A DNA stretch of 64,000 nt from Paenibacillaceae bacterium (GTDB lineage: Bacteria; Bacillota; Bacilli; Paenibacillales; Paenibacillaceae), in contig CAAFUF010000011.1 of NCBI GenBank assembly GCA_900766135.1, positions 34,668-98,667 of the forward strand, written 5' to 3'. Under the pieces are notes generated by a model that ran no database searches, had not been told where the DNA came from, and saw only the letters and a program-made list of their open reading frames with translations. The translations under genes and the position numbers were made by a program. Below are positions 9,112 through 21,244 of this stretch, in pieces (the first letter of the stretch is position 1; every line of letters begins with the position of its first letter).

Positions 9112-11094
9112 ATGCCTAATATTCTGCAAAAACGTTGGTACGGTTACCAAACCGTATGGATGTTCATGCTTCAGTTGCTGCTCGTCATCTTCGTCTCCTA
9201 CTTTAACTGGATTCTGGGACTGGTCTGCTTGTGCCTCGTCGGCGTGTTGACTTACAGCATGCTGCGGGCGGAGCGGCAGTTCCGCAAAGAGCTGATCCGC
9301 TACGTGACCGACCTGAACTACCGGATCAAACGGGTGGAAGGCGAGGCCGTCAGTAAGCTGCCGTTCGGCCTGATGCTGTACAGCGAAGAGCGGACGGTGG
9401 AATGGCATAATCATTTCGTGGCCGGGATGTACGGCAAAGATTCCGTCGTAGGCCTGCCGCTGTCCGAGCTGCTGCCGCAGCTTCCCGCGCCAAGCCGTGA
9501 CAAGAAGGACGGGGGCGGCGCCCGGACAACCGTGGAAGCAATGGTGGGGGAGCGTTACTACGAGCTGACCGTCGATGCCAATGAACGGCTCATTTACATC
9601 CACGACATGACGGAGTTGGCGGTGCTGCGCAGCCGGTACGAAGACGAACGGGCCGCGCTCGGCATCGTGCTGCTGGACAATCTGGACGAGGCCACCCAGG
9701 GTATGGACGACCAGCAGCGGACCGCCTTGATCGCCCGCGTGGCGACGGCGATCACGGAATGGGCCAAACAGTACCGCGTTTACCTGCGGCGGCTGTCCTC
9801 CGAGCGATATCTGATGATCCTGAATCAGAAATCGCTGGACGAACTCGAGCAAAGCCGGTTCGTCATCTTGGACGAGGTCCGCGAGATGACCGCGGACCTG
9901 AAGGTGCCGATTACGCTCAGCATCGGCCTCGCATTTGGCGCCGAGCGCTTCAGCGAGCTGGGCGAACTCGCCCAGTCCAGCTTGGATATGGCGCTCGGCC
10001 GCGGGGGCGACCAGGCCGCGGTGAAGGCCGGTCAGCGGTTGTCCTTCTATGGCGGCAAATCCGGCGCCATAGAGAAGCGAACGCGCGTCCGCGCCCGCGT
10101 CATCGCGCATGCCTTGCGCGATTTGATGCAGGAGAGCGACCGCGTCATCATCATGGGCCATCGCGTGCCGGACCTCGACGTGATCGGCGCCTCCATCGGC
10201 GTGCTGAAGGCCGCCGATATGTACAAGGTCGAGGCCCACATCGTGCTGGATGGCCCGAACCCGGGCATCGAGCGCTTGATGGAGCGCATCGGCAAAGAAG
10301 AGGCTCTGGTCCGGCGGTTTATCTCGCCGGACCAGGCGATGAATATGATGACCGAGCACACGCTGCTTGTACTGGTCGATACGCATAAAGCCTCGATCAC
10401 GATGGAGCCGCGGCTGGTGGAACAAGCGAGCCGAGTGGTTGTTGTCGATCACCATCGCCGCGGCGAGGAGTTCGTGGCCGATGCGGTGCTGGTCTATCTG
10501 GAGCCCTACGCCTCCTCAGCCTGCGAGCTCGTCACCGAGCTGCTGCAGTACATTCACGAGAAGGTGGAGCTCAGCCCGCTGGAGGCGACGACGCTGCTCG
10601 CGGGCATCACCGTCGATACGAAGCATTTCGCGCTCCATACCGGCTCGCGGACGTTTGAAGCCGCAGCGTTCCTCCGCCGGAACGGGGCGGATACGGTGAT
10701 GGTGCAGCGGATTCTGAAGGAGGACCTGCAGGAGTACATCGCCAAGGCCGACATCATCAAGCATGCCCGCATGATCCATGGGCATATCGCCTTGGCGGTG
10801 ACGGAACCGAACCGCAAAATCCCGCAACTGTTGATCGCCCAAGTGGCGGATACGCTGTTGAACATGACGGGCGTACTCGCTTCGTTCGTGATCAGCGAGC
10901 GGCCGGACGGCCTGATCGGGATCAGCGCCCGTTCGCTCGGGAGCATGAACGTGCAGGTGGTCATGGAGCGGCTCGGCGGCGGGGGACATTTAACGAATGC
11001 AGCCGTTCAATTGGAAGGAACCCAGGCGGAAGCGGAGAAAAGGCTGCTCGCCGTGCTGGATGAAATAGAGAAGGAAGAGGGGTTATTCGAATGA
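9112..11094 (+). CDS. gdpP: GdpP-type cyclic-di-AMP phosphodiesterase (DHH/DHHA1, YybT)
   Basis: GdpP hydrolyses the second messenger c-di-AMP and so affects potassium homeostasis and wall stress tolerance. The 660-residue protein has two N-terminal membrane helices (about 10-55), a PAS-like region (about 75-165), a degenerate GGDEF domain (about 170-300, with [11 protein letters not shown] in place of a catalytic GGDEF) and a C-terminal DHH-DHHA1 phosphodiesterase. DHH motifs are visible as [24 protein letters not shown] and [13 protein letters not shown], and the DHHA1 glycine-rich end as [13 protein letters not shown]. Its stop overlaps the rplI start by 4 nt. Confidence 0.96.
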   Translation: MPNILQKRWYGYQTVWMFMLQLLLVIFVSYFNWILGLVCLCLVGVLTYSMLRAERQFRKELIRYVTDLNYRIKRVEGEAVSKLPFGLMLYSEERTVEWHNHFVAGMYGKDSVVGLPLSELLPQLPAPSRDKKDGGGARTTVEAMVGERYYELTVDANERLIYIHDMTELAVLRSRYEDERAALGIVLLDNLDEATQGMDDQQRTALIARVATAITEWAKQYRVYLRRLSSERYLMILNQKSLDELEQSRFVILDEVREMTADLKVPITLSIGLAFGAERFSELGELAQSSLDMALGRGGDQAAVKAGQRLSFYGGKSGAIEKRTRVRARVIAHALRDLMQESDRVIIMGHRVPDLDVIGASIGVLKAADMYKVEAHIVLDGPNPGIERLMERIGKEEALVRRFISPDQAMNMMTEHTLLVLVDTHKASITMEPRLVEQASRVVVVDHHRRGEEFVADAVLVYLEPYASSACELVTELLQYIHEKVELSPLEATTLLAGITVDTKHFALHTGSRTFEAAAFLRRNGADTVMVQRILKEDLQEYIAKADIIKHARMIHGHIALAVTEPNRKIPQLLIAQVADTLLNMTGVLASFVISERPDGLIGISARSLGSMNVQVVMERLGGGGHLTNAAVQLEGTQAEAEKRLLAVLDEIEKEEGLFE

Positions 11095-11534
11095 AAGTGA
11101 TCTTTTTGAAGGATGTTAAAGGCCAAGGGAAAAAAGGGGAAATCAAAGACGTATCGGAAGGTTATGCGCAAAACTTCCTGATGCCGCGCGGGCTGGTTCG
11201 TCCGGCAACGGAGGGCAACGTGAAGACGCTGGAACAGCAAACGGCGTCCGAGCTGAAGCGCAAGGCCCAAGAGAAGGAAGAAGCGATCCAGCTGGGCAAG
11301 AAGCTGGAGGAAATGACCGTCCAGCTGAAAGCAAAAGCCGGCGAAGGCGGCCGCCTGTTCGGCGCGATTACCAGCAAGCAAGTCGCTGAAGCGTTGGAGA
11401 AAGCCGGCGTGAAGCTGGATAAGCGCAAAATCGAAATGCATGATCCGATCCGGACCTTGGGCGTAACGCAGGTGCCGGTGAAGCTGCACCCGGAAGTGAA
11501 GTCGACGCTTAAGGTTCAAGTCACGGAGGAATAA
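11091..11534 (+). CDS. rplI: 50S ribosomal protein L9
   Basis: This 147-residue protein is a standard bacterial L9. The N-terminal RNA-binding domain ([20 protein letters not shown], with [13 protein letters not shown]) is joined by a long basic-acidic helix (about 40-75) to the C-terminal domain ([14 protein letters not shown] ... [14 protein letters not shown]). It overlaps gdpP by 4 nt and is followed 1 nt later by dnaB, a gene order typical of Bacillales. Confidence 0.98.
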   Translation: MKVIFLKDVKGQGKKGEIKDVSEGYAQNFLMPRGLVRPATEGNVKTLEQQTASELKRKAQEKEEAIQLGKKLEEMTVQLKAKAGEGGRLFGAITSKQVAEALEKAGVKLDKRKIEMHDPIRTLGVTQVPVKLHPEVKSTLKVQVTEE

Positions 11535-11535
11535 G

Positions 11536-12897
11536 ATGAGCGGCGATCTGTTTTTTGACCGGATCCCCCCGCAAAACCTAGAAGCCGAGCAGGCGGTTCT
11601 CGGGGCCGTGCTGCTCCAATCGGAAGCGCTCATTTCCGCGATGGAACGGGTGCGGACCGAGGACTTTTACGATAAGCCCCATCAATTGATCTTTGAAGCG
11701 ATGGTTCAACTGGGCGAGGAAGGCAAGCCGATCGACCTCGTCACGTTGACCGCCAAGCTGAAGGACCGCGGCGAGCTCGAAGAGATCGGCGGCGTCAGCT
11801 ACTTGGCCAAGCTGGCTCATGCCGTGCCGACGGCGGCCAACGTGGATTATTACGCGCGGATCATCGAAGAGAAATCGATGTTGCGGCGGTTGATCCGCAC
11901 GGCGACGCAAATCGTCAGCGACGGTTATACCGGCGGCGAAGACGTGGCCGATATGCTCAGCGATGCCGAACGGCGCATTTTGGAGATCTCCAACCGCCGC
12001 TCGGGCAGCGGGTTTATCGCCATTCGCGACGTGCTGATGGAAGTGTTCGAACGTGTGGAGACGCTGCATCAGAACCGCGGAACGACCACCGGAATTCCGT
12101 CCGGGTTCGTTGATTTGGACCGAATGACGGCGGGATTCCAGCGCAGTGACTTGATTATCGTGGCGGCGCGGCCTTCCGTAGGTAAAACCGCGTTTGCCTT
12201 GAATATCGCGCAAAACGTGGCGGTGCGCGCCAAAGAGACCGTGGCGATCTTCAGTCTGGAGATGTCCGCGGCCCAGCTGGTACAACGGATGATCTGCGCC
12301 GAAGCGAACCTTGATGCCAGCGTCATGCGGACCGGGGACTTCAAGAGCGATGACGATTGGTCGAAGCTGACGATGGGTATTGCCGCCTTGTCGGAAGCGG
12401 AGATTTATATCGATGATACCCCGGGGATCACGGTTGCCGATATCCGGGCGAAATGCCGCCGGCTCAAGAAGGAACGCGGCCTGGGCATGATCGTGATCGA
12501 TTACCTGCAGCTGATCCAGGGCCGGGGCAAACCCGGCGAGAACCGGCAGCAGGAGGTTTCGGAAATTTCCCGAACGCTGAAGCAAATCGGCCGGGAGCTG
12601 GAAGTACCGGTCATCGCCTTGTCCCAGTTAAGCCGGGGTGTGGAGCAGCGGCAGGACAAGCGTCCGATGATGTCCGACCTTCGGGAATCCGGTTCCATCG
12701 AGCAGGACGCCGATATCGTAGCGTTTCTGTACCGGGACGATTACTACAACCAAGAGACGGAGAAGAAGAACATTATCGAAATCATCATCGCCAAACAGCG
12801 GAACGGCCCGGTCGGGACGGTGGAGCTGGTGTTCTTGAAGAACTTTAACAAATTCGCCAATTATGAGCGGGCGCATGCCGACGCCTTTGCGGGATAG
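11536..12897 (+). CDS. dnaB: Replicative DNA helicase DnaB (DnaC in Bacillus naming)
   Basis: This is the hexameric helicase that unwinds DNA at the replication fork. The 453-residue protein has the N-terminal DnaB domain (about 10-110, PPQNLEAEQAVLGAVLLQ), a linker helix and the RecA-like ATPase. Walker A is ARPSVGKTAFAL near residue 215, the Walker B region reads GMIVIDYLQLIQG, and the arginine-finger region contains SDLRESGSIEQDADIV. No intein interrupts it. It closes the operon, with a terminator 49 bp downstream. Confidence 0.98.
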   Translation: MSGDLFFDRIPPQNLEAEQAVLGAVLLQSEALISAMERVRTEDFYDKPHQLIFEAMVQLGEEGKPIDLVTLTAKLKDRGELEEIGGVSYLAKLAHAVPTAANVDYYARIIEEKSMLRRLIRTATQIVSDGYTGGEDVADMLSDAERRILEISNRRSGSGFIAIRDVLMEVFERVETLHQNRGTTTGIPSGFVDLDRMTAGFQRSDLIIVAARPSVGKTAFALNIAQNVAVRAKETVAIFSLEMSAAQLVQRMICAEANLDASVMRTGDFKSDDDWSKLTMGIAALSEAEIYIDDTPGITVADIRAKCRRLKKERGLGMIVIDYLQLIQGRGKPGENRQQEVSEISRTLKQIGRELEVPVIALSQLSRGVEQRQDKRPMMSDLRESGSIEQDADIVAFLYRDDYYNQETEKKNIIEIIIAKQRNGPVGTVELVFLKNFNKFANYERAHADAFAG

Positions 12898-12945
12898 GCG
12901 AGCCGAAACAGGTACTAATTTTTCTATAATCAGATAGGCTCCTGA

Positions 12946-12975
12946 AGGACTGACGATTTTTGTCAGTCCTTTTTG
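12946..12975 (+). terminator. Intrinsic terminator after dnaB
   Basis: A perfect 9-bp stem, AGGACTGAC/GTCAGTCCT, has a 7-nt loop and is followed by TTTTT. Confidence 0.85.
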
Positions 12976-13307
12976 CGTCGCAAGGGCCCGTTGAGGCCGC
13001 TAGAGCAATTCATCCAAACCCCGATTCACCATCTTACCCGCCTTCTTTTTATGGGACAAACCTGGGACATCCTAGGATATTGAACCAGAAAACGCAACAA
13101 AATTCGACACATACCATATCATGGAATATATGCCTGCTACTTATCTGTACGCTGCATGGATAACTTGTATAATTTAGAATTGTAAGGAAATGAAAATTGC
13201 GAAAGAAGGTGTAATGATAAGGTCTTAGCTTAGCAATCGGAAGCTTCTTCAACTGCGTGATCCAGTAGACAAAGAACTCAAATATGGGGCAATGGGAGAG
13301 GATGCGG
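12976..13307 (+). other. Intergenic region without a supported gene
   Basis: No convincing coding region was found in these 330 bp. A TATAAT at 13168-13173 could be the -10 of a promoter for the downstream decarboxylase, but the matching -35 (about 13145-13150) is poor. Confidence 0.4.
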
Positions 13308-14969
13308 ATGGAAATGAACGGCAAACCGGACGTGCGGGATTGGTTTCCAAGCGAAGACGGAAATCCGGTACAGCTTAAGCGCATGATGGATCTGATCGAA
13401 CAGCTGGTTCGCGGCGTCGATGAGTTGAAAGACCCCGATAGCGTGAACCTGAGAGGGGAGAAGCGCCGGGACGCCGATTTTTACGGCCGATTGGCGGCGG
13501 ACAGCGTCATTCCCGAAGAAGGAGCTCCCATGGAAGACGTCAATGGCGAGTTACTAAAGCTGCTGCACGGTCATCCATACCATACGAAATACTTTTTTAC
13601 GAATATTTTGCCGATGGCTTCGATTCCCGGCATGCTCGGGATGCTGACGGCCATGCTGGTGAACGGAAATAACCTTTGGGATGTTTATGGTCCGGCCGGC
13701 GCCGAGGCGGAAGTCCGGGTGACCGCCATGATGTCCAAGCTGGTCGGATACGACGCCGTAACCAGTGGGGGGTATACGACGTGGGGCGGGCAGGGAGCCG
13801 TTTTTTCCGGCCTACGCATCGCGATCGCCAAGATTGCGCCGGACGCGCTGAAGCGCGGGGTGCCGAACAACCTGTTCGCCTTCTGCTCCGAGGCGGCCCA
13901 TTATAGCCTGCTTAAGTCGGTGGAAGCGACCGGGATCGGCAGCGATCGTCTGGTTAAGGTCAAAACCTTGCCCGACAGCTCGATGGACATCGCCGATTTG
14001 AAGCGGAAAATGGAGACGGTCGCCCGAATGGGAGGCGTACCGGCTTATATCGTGGCCACCACGGGAACAACGGATGCCATCGGCATCGACGATATCGGGC
14101 AAATTCGCGCCGTCGCGGAGGACATTGCGAAACGGTTCGATTTGCCGTGCCCGCATATCCATGCGGATTCCGCGCTTGGCGGCTTCTTTGCCTTCTTCAA
14201 TGATTACGATTTGGAGCATAACCCGCTGGGGTTCAGCGAAGGGGTCCTCGCGATGCTGGAGCCGATTCGGCGTAAAATGCGGATGCTCTCGCTCGCGGAT
14301 TCCCTTTGTTTCGATTTTCAGAAGTTGGGCCAAGCACCGTATGTCTCCAGTTTGTTCCTGCTAAAAAACGCGGCCGATCTCCGGTTAATGGATCTTGAAG
14401 CCGATGAAACGCCGTACGTTGGTCACCGTGGTTATGGCGATTACCATACCGGCTATACGCTGGAATGCTCCCGAATGGCCAGTTCGATCAGCATGTACAG
14501 CCTGCTGCTGTCCTTTGGCACGGAAGGGTATCAACGCCTGTTGGCGCAGTTCCTGGAGGTGACCCGGGAGTTCCGGGAACAGTTGGCGACGGAGATTCCG
14601 CAGGCGGACATCGCCAATCCGGACAATCCGGGCATCTCCACGCTCATCCGCATCTATTTGCCGGGCAGCCCGCGGTTCGCCGAGGAAATTAGGGGGACGT
14701 GCTCCGGCCGGGATATCGAGCGCAGCAACCAGCTAAACGAGCGGTTGTTCGAGAAGCTGGGCGAACGCCGCGACCGGATGTTCTTCGGCGATACGAAGAA
14801 ACATCTGTTAGTCGGCACGTCCGAAGGCCGGGAGATTCCGCTTTACGTGAGCAAATTTTTCGTGATTTCGCCGCATACCCGGCCGGAGCATGTGCGTGAA
14901 ATCGTGAGTTATTTGAAGGAGTGCGTATCCGAAGTGTGCGAAGCTTTTGGCGTACCGGCAGTGAACTAA
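13308..14969 (+). CDS. Group II pyridoxal-phosphate-dependent decarboxylase family protein
   Basis: This 553-residue protein has the fold and motifs of the glutamate/tyrosine/aromatic amino acid decarboxylase family. [20 protein letters not shown] is the substrate-side N-terminal loop and [19 protein letters not shown] lies near the PLP phosphate site. [14 protein letters not shown] and [12 protein letters not shown] supply the aspartate that pairs with the PLP nitrogen. [11 protein letters not shown] holds the Schiff-base lysine; the residue before it is glutamine rather than the histidine common in the family. Start choice: GGAGAGG at 13294-13300 fits the ATG at 13308; in-frame ATGs also exist at 13284, 13302 and 13314. 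The substrate cannot be assigned. No transporter or pathway gene is adjacent. Confidence 0.88.
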   Translation: MEMNGKPDVRDWFPSEDGNPVQLKRMMDLIEQLVRGVDELKDPDSVNLRGEKRRDADFYGRLAADSVIPEEGAPMEDVNGELLKLLHGHPYHTKYFFTNILPMASIPGMLGMLTAMLVNGNNLWDVYGPAGAEAEVRVTAMMSKLVGYDAVTSGGYTTWGGQGAVFSGLRIAIAKIAPDALKRGVPNNLFAFCSEAAHYSLLKSVEATGIGSDRLVKVKTLPDSSMDIADLKRKMETVARMGGVPAYIVATTGTTDAIGIDDIGQIRAVAEDIAKRFDLPCPHIHADSALGGFFAFFNDYDLEHNPLGFSEGVLAMLEPIRRKMRMLSLADSLCFDFQKLGQAPYVSSLFLLKNAADLRLMDLEADETPYVGHRGYGDYHTGYTLECSRMASSISMYSLLLSFGTEGYQRLLAQFLEVTREFREQLATEIPQADIANPDNPGISTLIRIYLPGSPRFAEEIRGTCSGRDIERSNQLNERLFEKLGERRDRMFFGDTKKHLLVGTSEGREIPLYVSKFFVISPHTRPEHVREIVSYLKECVSEVCEAFGVPAVN

Positions 14970-15012
14970 CAACGACGGACTTATATCAACCAATCCAGGA
15001 GATGAACTTGTA

Positions 15013-16731
15013 GTGAAGGAAAAGATCAAGCGTTTACTGTTCGGACATATCTCTTCGAAGATCATGTTAGGCACGACAGGATTGCTCCTGATCGCTGTGC
15101 TATGCTTCATCGGGCTGCTCATCGTGGTGAATTCCACCCTGAGCGGCGAGCTCAAGAGCGAGCTGGACCACCGGCTGCAGAGCAATATCCGCGTCGTGCA
15201 AAGCGAGCTGGATCGGATCGAAGGCAATAAGCTGGAGATCGAAGGGACGGACACTCCGTTGTACCAGGAAACCCGCAAAGCGATGGATAGCCTGAAGAAA
15301 ACGTACAATCTGGAAAACGTCTATGTATTGTCGAACGACGGAGGCAAGGAACGCATCATCGCTTTATCCGACACGGAGGGCGATTACAACATGGATTATC
15401 CGTTCTCCGAAGAAATGAAGCAGGCGATTGCGAAGGAACAGGAGACGGTCAGCGACATCTATAAGGATGAGTTCGGTGTACATAAATCGATATTCGTTCC
15501 ATTGAAAAAGGGAGACGGCACCGCCGCCGGGCTGCTCGGGATCGATCTCGACGCCTCCGTCATCCCGGACACCGCTGCGAAGGTGCTCTGGTACAGTATA
15601 GCGATCACGCTTCTCGTCCTGATCGTCGGCTTGCTGTTCGCTTACCTGCTGGGCCGATTGATCGCGAAGCCGCTCAAAATGCTGATGCATGCGACGGAAC
15701 GCTTTGCGACCGGCGATTTGACCCAGGAGATCGGGATTCGCAACAACGATGAAGTTGGCCGGCTCGCCGGGGCGTTCGGTACGATGAGCGGCAACATGAA
15801 ACGGTTGATCGGCCATATTTCCACTTCGTCCCGCGAGGTATCGGGCACCAGTGCGCAGTTGATGCACGTCGCCAAAGAGTCCAGCGAAAGCGCACAGCAG
15901 GTGGCGGTTTCGATGAACAGCATGAGCGAGGGCATTAACGAGGTGGTGGAATCGATCGCTCACAGTTCGGCGTCGGTGCAGGAAATCCAACAACAATTGA
16001 ACGGCGTCGTCACGGACGTCAACGACATGCAGTCGATCGCCGAGAAGGTCAGCAGACAATCGTCCGAGGGACAAAACATGGTGGACGAGACGCTGCGCCA
16101 AATGAACAAGATCGAGCAGGTGATGCACCACTCGGAAACGACGGCAGGACAACTTGAGGAGCGCTCCCGGGAGATCGGCGAAGTGATCGGCATGATCACG
16201 GATATCGCGCAGCAGACGAATCTGCTGGCTTTGAACGCGTCCATCGAAGCGGCGCGGGTAGGCGAACTGGGCCGCGGGTTTGCCGTGGTCGCCGGCGAAG
16301 TGCGCAAGCTGGCCGAACAGTCGGCTGAAGCGGCCTCGTCGATTACCGAACTGGTGGCGGGAACGCAGGAAAATAGCCGTCTCGTGATTGAAAGCATCGG
16401 CGAAGGCGGCCGGGCGATCGAAGAGGGCCAGAAGTGGATGAGCAAGACGCATCGAAATTTCCAGGAGATATTTCAGGGCATCGGCGATTTCTCGGCCCGG
16501 ACCGATCAACTGCTGCAATCGCTGCTGCTGGTGGAAAACTCTTATCAAAACATCTCCGCCTCGGTGCAGCAAATTTCCGGCGTGACGCAGGAACAGGCCG
16601 CTTCCTCCGAGGAGGTCGCTGCGGCGTCCGAACAGCAAAGCGCGGCCATGCAGGAGATTGCGGCTGCCATTCGGCAGCTCTCGGCATTGTCCGAGGATTT
16701 GCAGAAGGCCGTGGCGATTTTTAAGCTATAG
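15013..16731 (+). CDS. Methyl-accepting chemotaxis protein
   Basis: This is a 572-residue chemoreceptor. A first membrane helix (about 17-40) is followed by an extracellular sensor domain (about 41-190) of Cache-like character. A second membrane helix (about 192-217) leads to a HAMP domain (about 215-270, [22 protein letters not shown]) and a long coiled-coil signalling domain. The hairpin tip that contacts CheA/CheW reads [40 protein letters not shown] apart from small deviations (VGELG instead of the usual AGEHG). The start is GTG with AGGAG at 14997-15001. The ligand is unknown. It appears to be transcribed alone. Confidence 0.95.
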   Translation: MKEKIKRLLFGHISSKIMLGTTGLLLIAVLCFIGLLIVVNSTLSGELKSELDHRLQSNIRVVQSELDRIEGNKLEIEGTDTPLYQETRKAMDSLKKTYNLENVYVLSNDGGKERIIALSDTEGDYNMDYPFSEEMKQAIAKEQETVSDIYKDEFGVHKSIFVPLKKGDGTAAGLLGIDLDASVIPDTAAKVLWYSIAITLLVLIVGLLFAYLLGRLIAKPLKMLMHATERFATGDLTQEIGIRNNDEVGRLAGAFGTMSGNMKRLIGHISTSSREVSGTSAQLMHVAKESSESAQQVAVSMNSMSEGINEVVESIAHSSASVQEIQQQLNGVVTDVNDMQSIAEKVSRQSSEGQNMVDETLRQMNKIEQVMHHSETTAGQLEERSREIGEVIGMITDIAQQTNLLALNASIEAARVGELGRGFAVVAGEVRKLAEQSAEAASSITELVAGTQENSRLVIESIGEGGRAIEEGQKWMSKTHRNFQEIFQGIGDFSARTDQLLQSLLLVENSYQNISASVQQISGVTQEQAASSEEVAAASEQQSAAMQEIAAAIRQLSALSEDLQKAVAIFKL

Positions 16732-16759
16732 GCTAAATAAGCGTTTTGATTCGGTAATT

Positions 16760-16817
16760 GAGGTGCCTTTGCCAATCCGGTCTTCGTTCGGGATTCGGCG
16801 AGGCACCTTCTTTTTTT
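16760..16817 (+). terminator. Intrinsic terminator after the chemoreceptor
   Basis: A long interrupted stem pairs GAGGTGCCT with AGGCACCTTC and then TGCCAATCC with GGATTCGGCG. TTTTTTT follows. Confidence 0.8.
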
Positions 16818-16832
16818 GTTTCGAGCAACGGT

Positions 16833-16845
16833 AATTCCGAACATT
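16833..16845 (+). promoter_or_regulatory. PurBox 1 (PurR operator) of purA
   Basis: AATTCCGAACATT matches the Bacillus PurBox consensus AWWWCCGAACWWT at every position. Confidence 0.75.
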
Positions 16846-16864
16846 TGTAAAATGGGATCGAAAT

Positions 16865-16877
16865 ATCGTTCGCTTTT
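16865..16877 (-). promoter_or_regulatory. PurBox 2 (inverted) of purA
   Basis: ATCGTTCGCTTTT matches the reverse-complement PurBox AWWGTTCGGWWWT at 11 of 13 positions. It lies 19 bp from PurBox 1 and opposite in orientation, the arrangement PurR needs. Confidence 0.7.
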
Positions 16878-16881
16878 TAAT

Positions 16882-16910
16882 TTGACTTTAAAAATGGAGA
16901 CTGTTAAACT
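16882..16910 (+). promoter_or_regulatory. Sigma-A promoter of purA
   Basis: TTGACT (16882-16887) and TAAACT (16905-16910) are 17 bp apart, immediately downstream of the two PurBoxes. The leader before the start codon is about 180 nt; I recognise no riboswitch in it. Confidence 0.65.
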
Positions 16911-16988
16911 GGTATTGCTGCGTTAAAGCGATAGATCAATCGCAGGTTGACGTTAGCGGCGCGTTTGTTAGCGCGTACAACAGGATGA

Positions 16989-18380
<1,392 letters not shown>

Positions 18381-18408
18381 CCCAAAACATAGACTATTAG
18401 GCTATCAC

Positions 18409-18460
18409 CGAGCCGCCGATAGAGGATGGAAACATCGCTCTGCCGGCGGCTTCTTTTTCT
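18409..18460 (+). terminator. Intrinsic terminator after purA
   Basis: GAGCCGCCG pairs with CGGCGGCTTC around an AT-rich loop and is followed by TTCTTTTTCT. Confidence 0.75.
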
Positions 18461-18550
18461 AGTTTTGGTCCGGGATAAGACTGAAATCGGGATTCGCCGT
18501 CCATACTGGAGGTTGAGAGACTAGATTCCAGGCAGTAGGAGGATCAACCG

Positions 18551-19285
18551 ATGAAATGGCTCGGATGGATTTTGAAATTATGCGTAACGATCGTAGCGGT
18601 CAGCCTATTGACCGTTGCCACGACGGGATACATCGTCAATTCGTACATCCAAACGTTATTGAGCAGCTACAACCTGCCCTTAACCGGGCAGGCTCCGGGC
18701 TTCGGCGGGATTGTGAAGGGCATGTTGGGATTTGGCGGAACCACAGGCCGCGCGGATGAGGCGGAAGGAGATGCCGATCCAGGCGATAGCGGCACCGTCA
18801 AGACAGGAACCGCCGAGACCAGCACAGGCGGCACTGGCTCGGGCAAGGCAGGGGACGAATCGGCAGATTCATCCGGCGGCGGCGGACAGAGCAACGGCAG
18901 CCCGAAGGGGACGACGACGACGGAAACAAACGGGAACCCGTCAGGCGGTACCGGCACGGAGGCAAACGGAACGGAATCCGATGCGCCGGAGGACGCATTG
19001 CCCGTCATGGGCGGGATGAACGGGGGAGAAGCGTTAGGCGAGGACCAGCAGGTGGTGGTGACGCCGGACGATCTCGTCGCGAAGAAGGAAGAGCTGCCGG
19101 ATAAGCAGAAGGAGGAGATTTTCGCGATTCTCATGAAGAAGCTGCCGCAAGAGGATATGCAAATTTTAACCGTTGCCTTGGAGGGCGGACTGACCGAGAC
19201 GGAAATGATGAACATCGAGCAGATTTTGTCCAAACATTTGGATAAAACGGAATATGCCAAGGTCATGGAGCTGTTAAAAAAATAA
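18551..19285 (+). CDS. Membrane-anchored protein of unknown function with G/T/S-rich linker
   Basis: I do not recognise a named family. The 244-residue protein has one N-terminal membrane segment (about 7-32), and then a low-complexity linker rich in G, T, S, E and N (about 65-160). It ends in a compact acidic-basic helical C-terminus (about 170-244, with PDKQKEEIFAILMKKLP and MELLKK). This layout suggests a protein anchored in the membrane whose C-terminal helical domain is displayed on a flexible stalk. TAGGAGG 5-11 nt before the ATG supports the start. It precedes the M23 endopeptidase and wal operon, so an envelope role is likely but unproven. Confidence 0.8.
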   Translation: MKWLGWILKLCVTIVAVSLLTVATTGYIVNSYIQTLLSSYNLPLTGQAPGFGGIVKGMLGFGGTTGRADEAEGDADPGDSGTVKTGTAETSTGGTGSGKAGDESADSSGGGGQSNGSPKGTTTTETNGNPSGGTGTEANGTESDAPEDALPVMGGMNGGEALGEDQQVVVTPDDLVAKKEELPDKQKEEIFAILMKKLPQEDMQILTVALEGGLTETEMMNIEQILSKHLDKTEYAKVMELLKK

Positions 19286-19377
19286 CCGCCGAATCGCCGT
19301 CTACAGGGAATGTCAGCGTTAACATTCACCGGATTGTAAATTTAAAAAGCCGGCCGAGATGCCGCCAAATTCGCGAG

Positions 19378-19400
19378 AACCCGCTTCGTTAAGCGGGTTA
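19378..19400 (+). terminator. Perfect hairpin after the membrane-anchored protein gene
   Basis: AACCCGCTT and AAGCGGGTT form a perfect 9-bp stem around CGTT. The following sequence, ATTTGCATTT, is only moderately T-rich. Confidence 0.55.
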
Positions 19401-19524
19401 TTTGCATTTGGGCCCAAGGTTGAAATCCCTTGCGGGGCTGTGTTAAAGTAAACAATAGCGGCAAAAGGTTAAAATTTTGAAACTATTTTAAGTCGAATCG
19501 AGTCGATAAATAAAGGAGATCGGT

Positions 19525-21072
19525 ATGAAAGGTTTTACGGGAAAACGTTGGCAGCTGTGGCGCGGAGACAACTCTCGAACGCAGGAGCAACACAGCCGCC
19601 CGGAAAACGATTCAGAGATATCCGAACCGGAGAGCGGGCGAAGATGGTCCGGCCTTCTAAAATCCCGCAAGGTCGTCCTGACCGGGGCCGCCGTGGTATT
19701 GATTGCGGGTACGGTCTATTTGGCAGGGCAGCAATACGTTAAGGCTAACACGGTAGCTTATTACCGGGTTTACGTCGGCGGGAAGGAAATTGGCACAATC
19801 GCGAGCGAATCGCAATTAAAGGCTCTGATTGAACGCAAAGAGCAGGAATATAAACAGAAATACCCGGAAGTGGAGATGGCGGTGAACACCGAGATCATCA
19901 CCACCAAACCGGAGCAGGCCTACAAAGCCGAAGTCGATGCCGAGTCGACGTTGAACGAGCTGTACGGGATGCTGACCGGCTATGCCAAAGGCGTGGAGCT
20001 GAAGGTGGACGGCAAAGTGATCGCCGTCGTGAAGGATCAGGCGGCGGCCCGGGAGGTTCTGGACCGGGTCAAATCGCAATACGCACCGGATGTAGCGGCC
20101 AGCACCCTGGCAGCTAAAGTGAAGCGGACCGGCGGCAGCGCATCGACGGGGGCCAAAACGAAAGCCTCCAGTGCGACCCTGGAAACGGTGGAAATTGCCG
20201 AAGAGGTGGCGCGGGGAGAGGTCAAATCGGATCCGAACAAGGTGCTGAGCCCCGAGGAAGCCGTGCGGAAGATCCTTCAAGGGGACGAGGAAGCCATTCA
20301 GTATGAGGTACAGGAAGGGGACACGATCTCGTCGATCGCGGCCCGTTTTGATGTGTCGCAGAAGGAGTTGTTCGCGAACAACCCCGGGATTGAAGAGCTG
20401 ACGCTGCAAATCGGAACGCTGCTGAACGTAAAGGCAGTCCAGCCGGCGCTTACGGTTCGCACGGTGGAGCACGTAACGGAGCAAATCGTCACTGAACCGC
20501 AGGTGATCGTCAAGACGAACGCCAGCATGCGGTCGGGGGAGACCAAAGTCGTCTCGCCCGGTACCAGTGGCCTGAAAACGATGGAGTACCGCATTACGAA
20601 GGAAAACGGCATGGTCGTGGACGAAGAATGGTTAGGCCAGGAAGTGACGAAGAAATCGTCGCCGAAAATCGTCGTACGCGGCACGAAAGTCGTGCTGGGC
20701 GAAGGAACCGGGCAGTTCGCCTGGCCGGTATCCAGCGCCAAGATGACGAGCAGCTACGGCGAGCGTTGGGGGCGGACGCATAAAGGCGTCGACCTCGTAT
20801 CCTCGAACCGCAGCATTCTCGCCGCCGATGACGGGGTGATCTCGTTTGTCGGGACGAAGACGGGCTATGGCAACGTAATCATCATCGACCACAAGAATGG
20901 TTATGAAACGCTGTACGGCCATCTGAGTAAAATCAGCGTGAAGAAAGGTCAAGTCATCGAGAAGGGTGACAAGATCGGCGTCATGGGCAACACCGGGCGC
21001 TCCACCGGCACGCATCTGCATTTCGAGATTCACAAGAACGGCAGCATTCAGAACCCGATGAAGTATCTATAA
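19525..21072 (+). CDS. M23 family peptidoglycan endopeptidase with LysM and G5 domains
   Basis: This 515-residue cell-wall hydrolase has a cytoplasmic N-terminus of about 50 residues, a membrane anchor (about 51-70) and an extracellular helical region (70-250). It then has a LysM domain (about 255-305, YEVQEGDTISSIAARFDVS), a G5 domain (about 310-390) and a C-terminal M23 LytM metallopeptidase (about 395-515). The zinc ligands are visible in THKGVDLVS and in HLHFEIHKNG, with YGHLSK between them. AAGGAGA precedes the ATG. It lies directly upstream of walR, and WalR regulates such hydrolases in other Bacillota, so a functional link is plausible. Confidence 0.94.
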   Translation: MKGFTGKRWQLWRGDNSRTQEQHSRPENDSEISEPESGRRWSGLLKSRKVVLTGAAVVLIAGTVYLAGQQYVKANTVAYYRVYVGGKEIGTIASESQLKALIERKEQEYKQKYPEVEMAVNTEIITTKPEQAYKAEVDAESTLNELYGMLTGYAKGVELKVDGKVIAVVKDQAAAREVLDRVKSQYAPDVAASTLAAKVKRTGGSASTGAKTKASSATLETVEIAEEVARGEVKSDPNKVLSPEEAVRKILQGDEEAIQYEVQEGDTISSIAARFDVSQKELFANNPGIEELTLQIGTLLNVKAVQPALTVRTVEHVTEQIVTEPQVIVKTNASMRSGETKVVSPGTSGLKTMEYRITKENGMVVDEEWLGQEVTKKSSPKIVVRGTKVVLGEGTGQFAWPVSSAKMTSSYGERWGRTHKGVDLVSSNRSILAADDGVISFVGTKTGYGNVIIIDHKNGYETLYGHLSKISVKKGQVIEKGDKIGVMGNTGRSTGTHLHFEIHKNGSIQNPMKYL

Positions 21073-21082
21073 GGCGAGGTCC

Positions 21083-21113
21083 GCAGCCCGTGAGGGAGGC
21101 GGGCTTTTTTTTG
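21083..21113 (+). terminator. Intrinsic terminator after the M23 endopeptidase
   Basis: AGCCCG pairs with CGGGCT around a 9-nt loop and is followed by eight T residues. Confidence 0.8.
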
Positions 21114-21244
21114 CCTTAACCCTTATTTATCCCAAACGGCCGGCTGTCAATCGTTACCGGATCCGCGGATAGCTGATGCGGCGTCAGATATGGTAAGATA
21201 GAGGGAGCAAAAGCCCATGGCTGAAAGTTGGGGTGAACTGAGTC

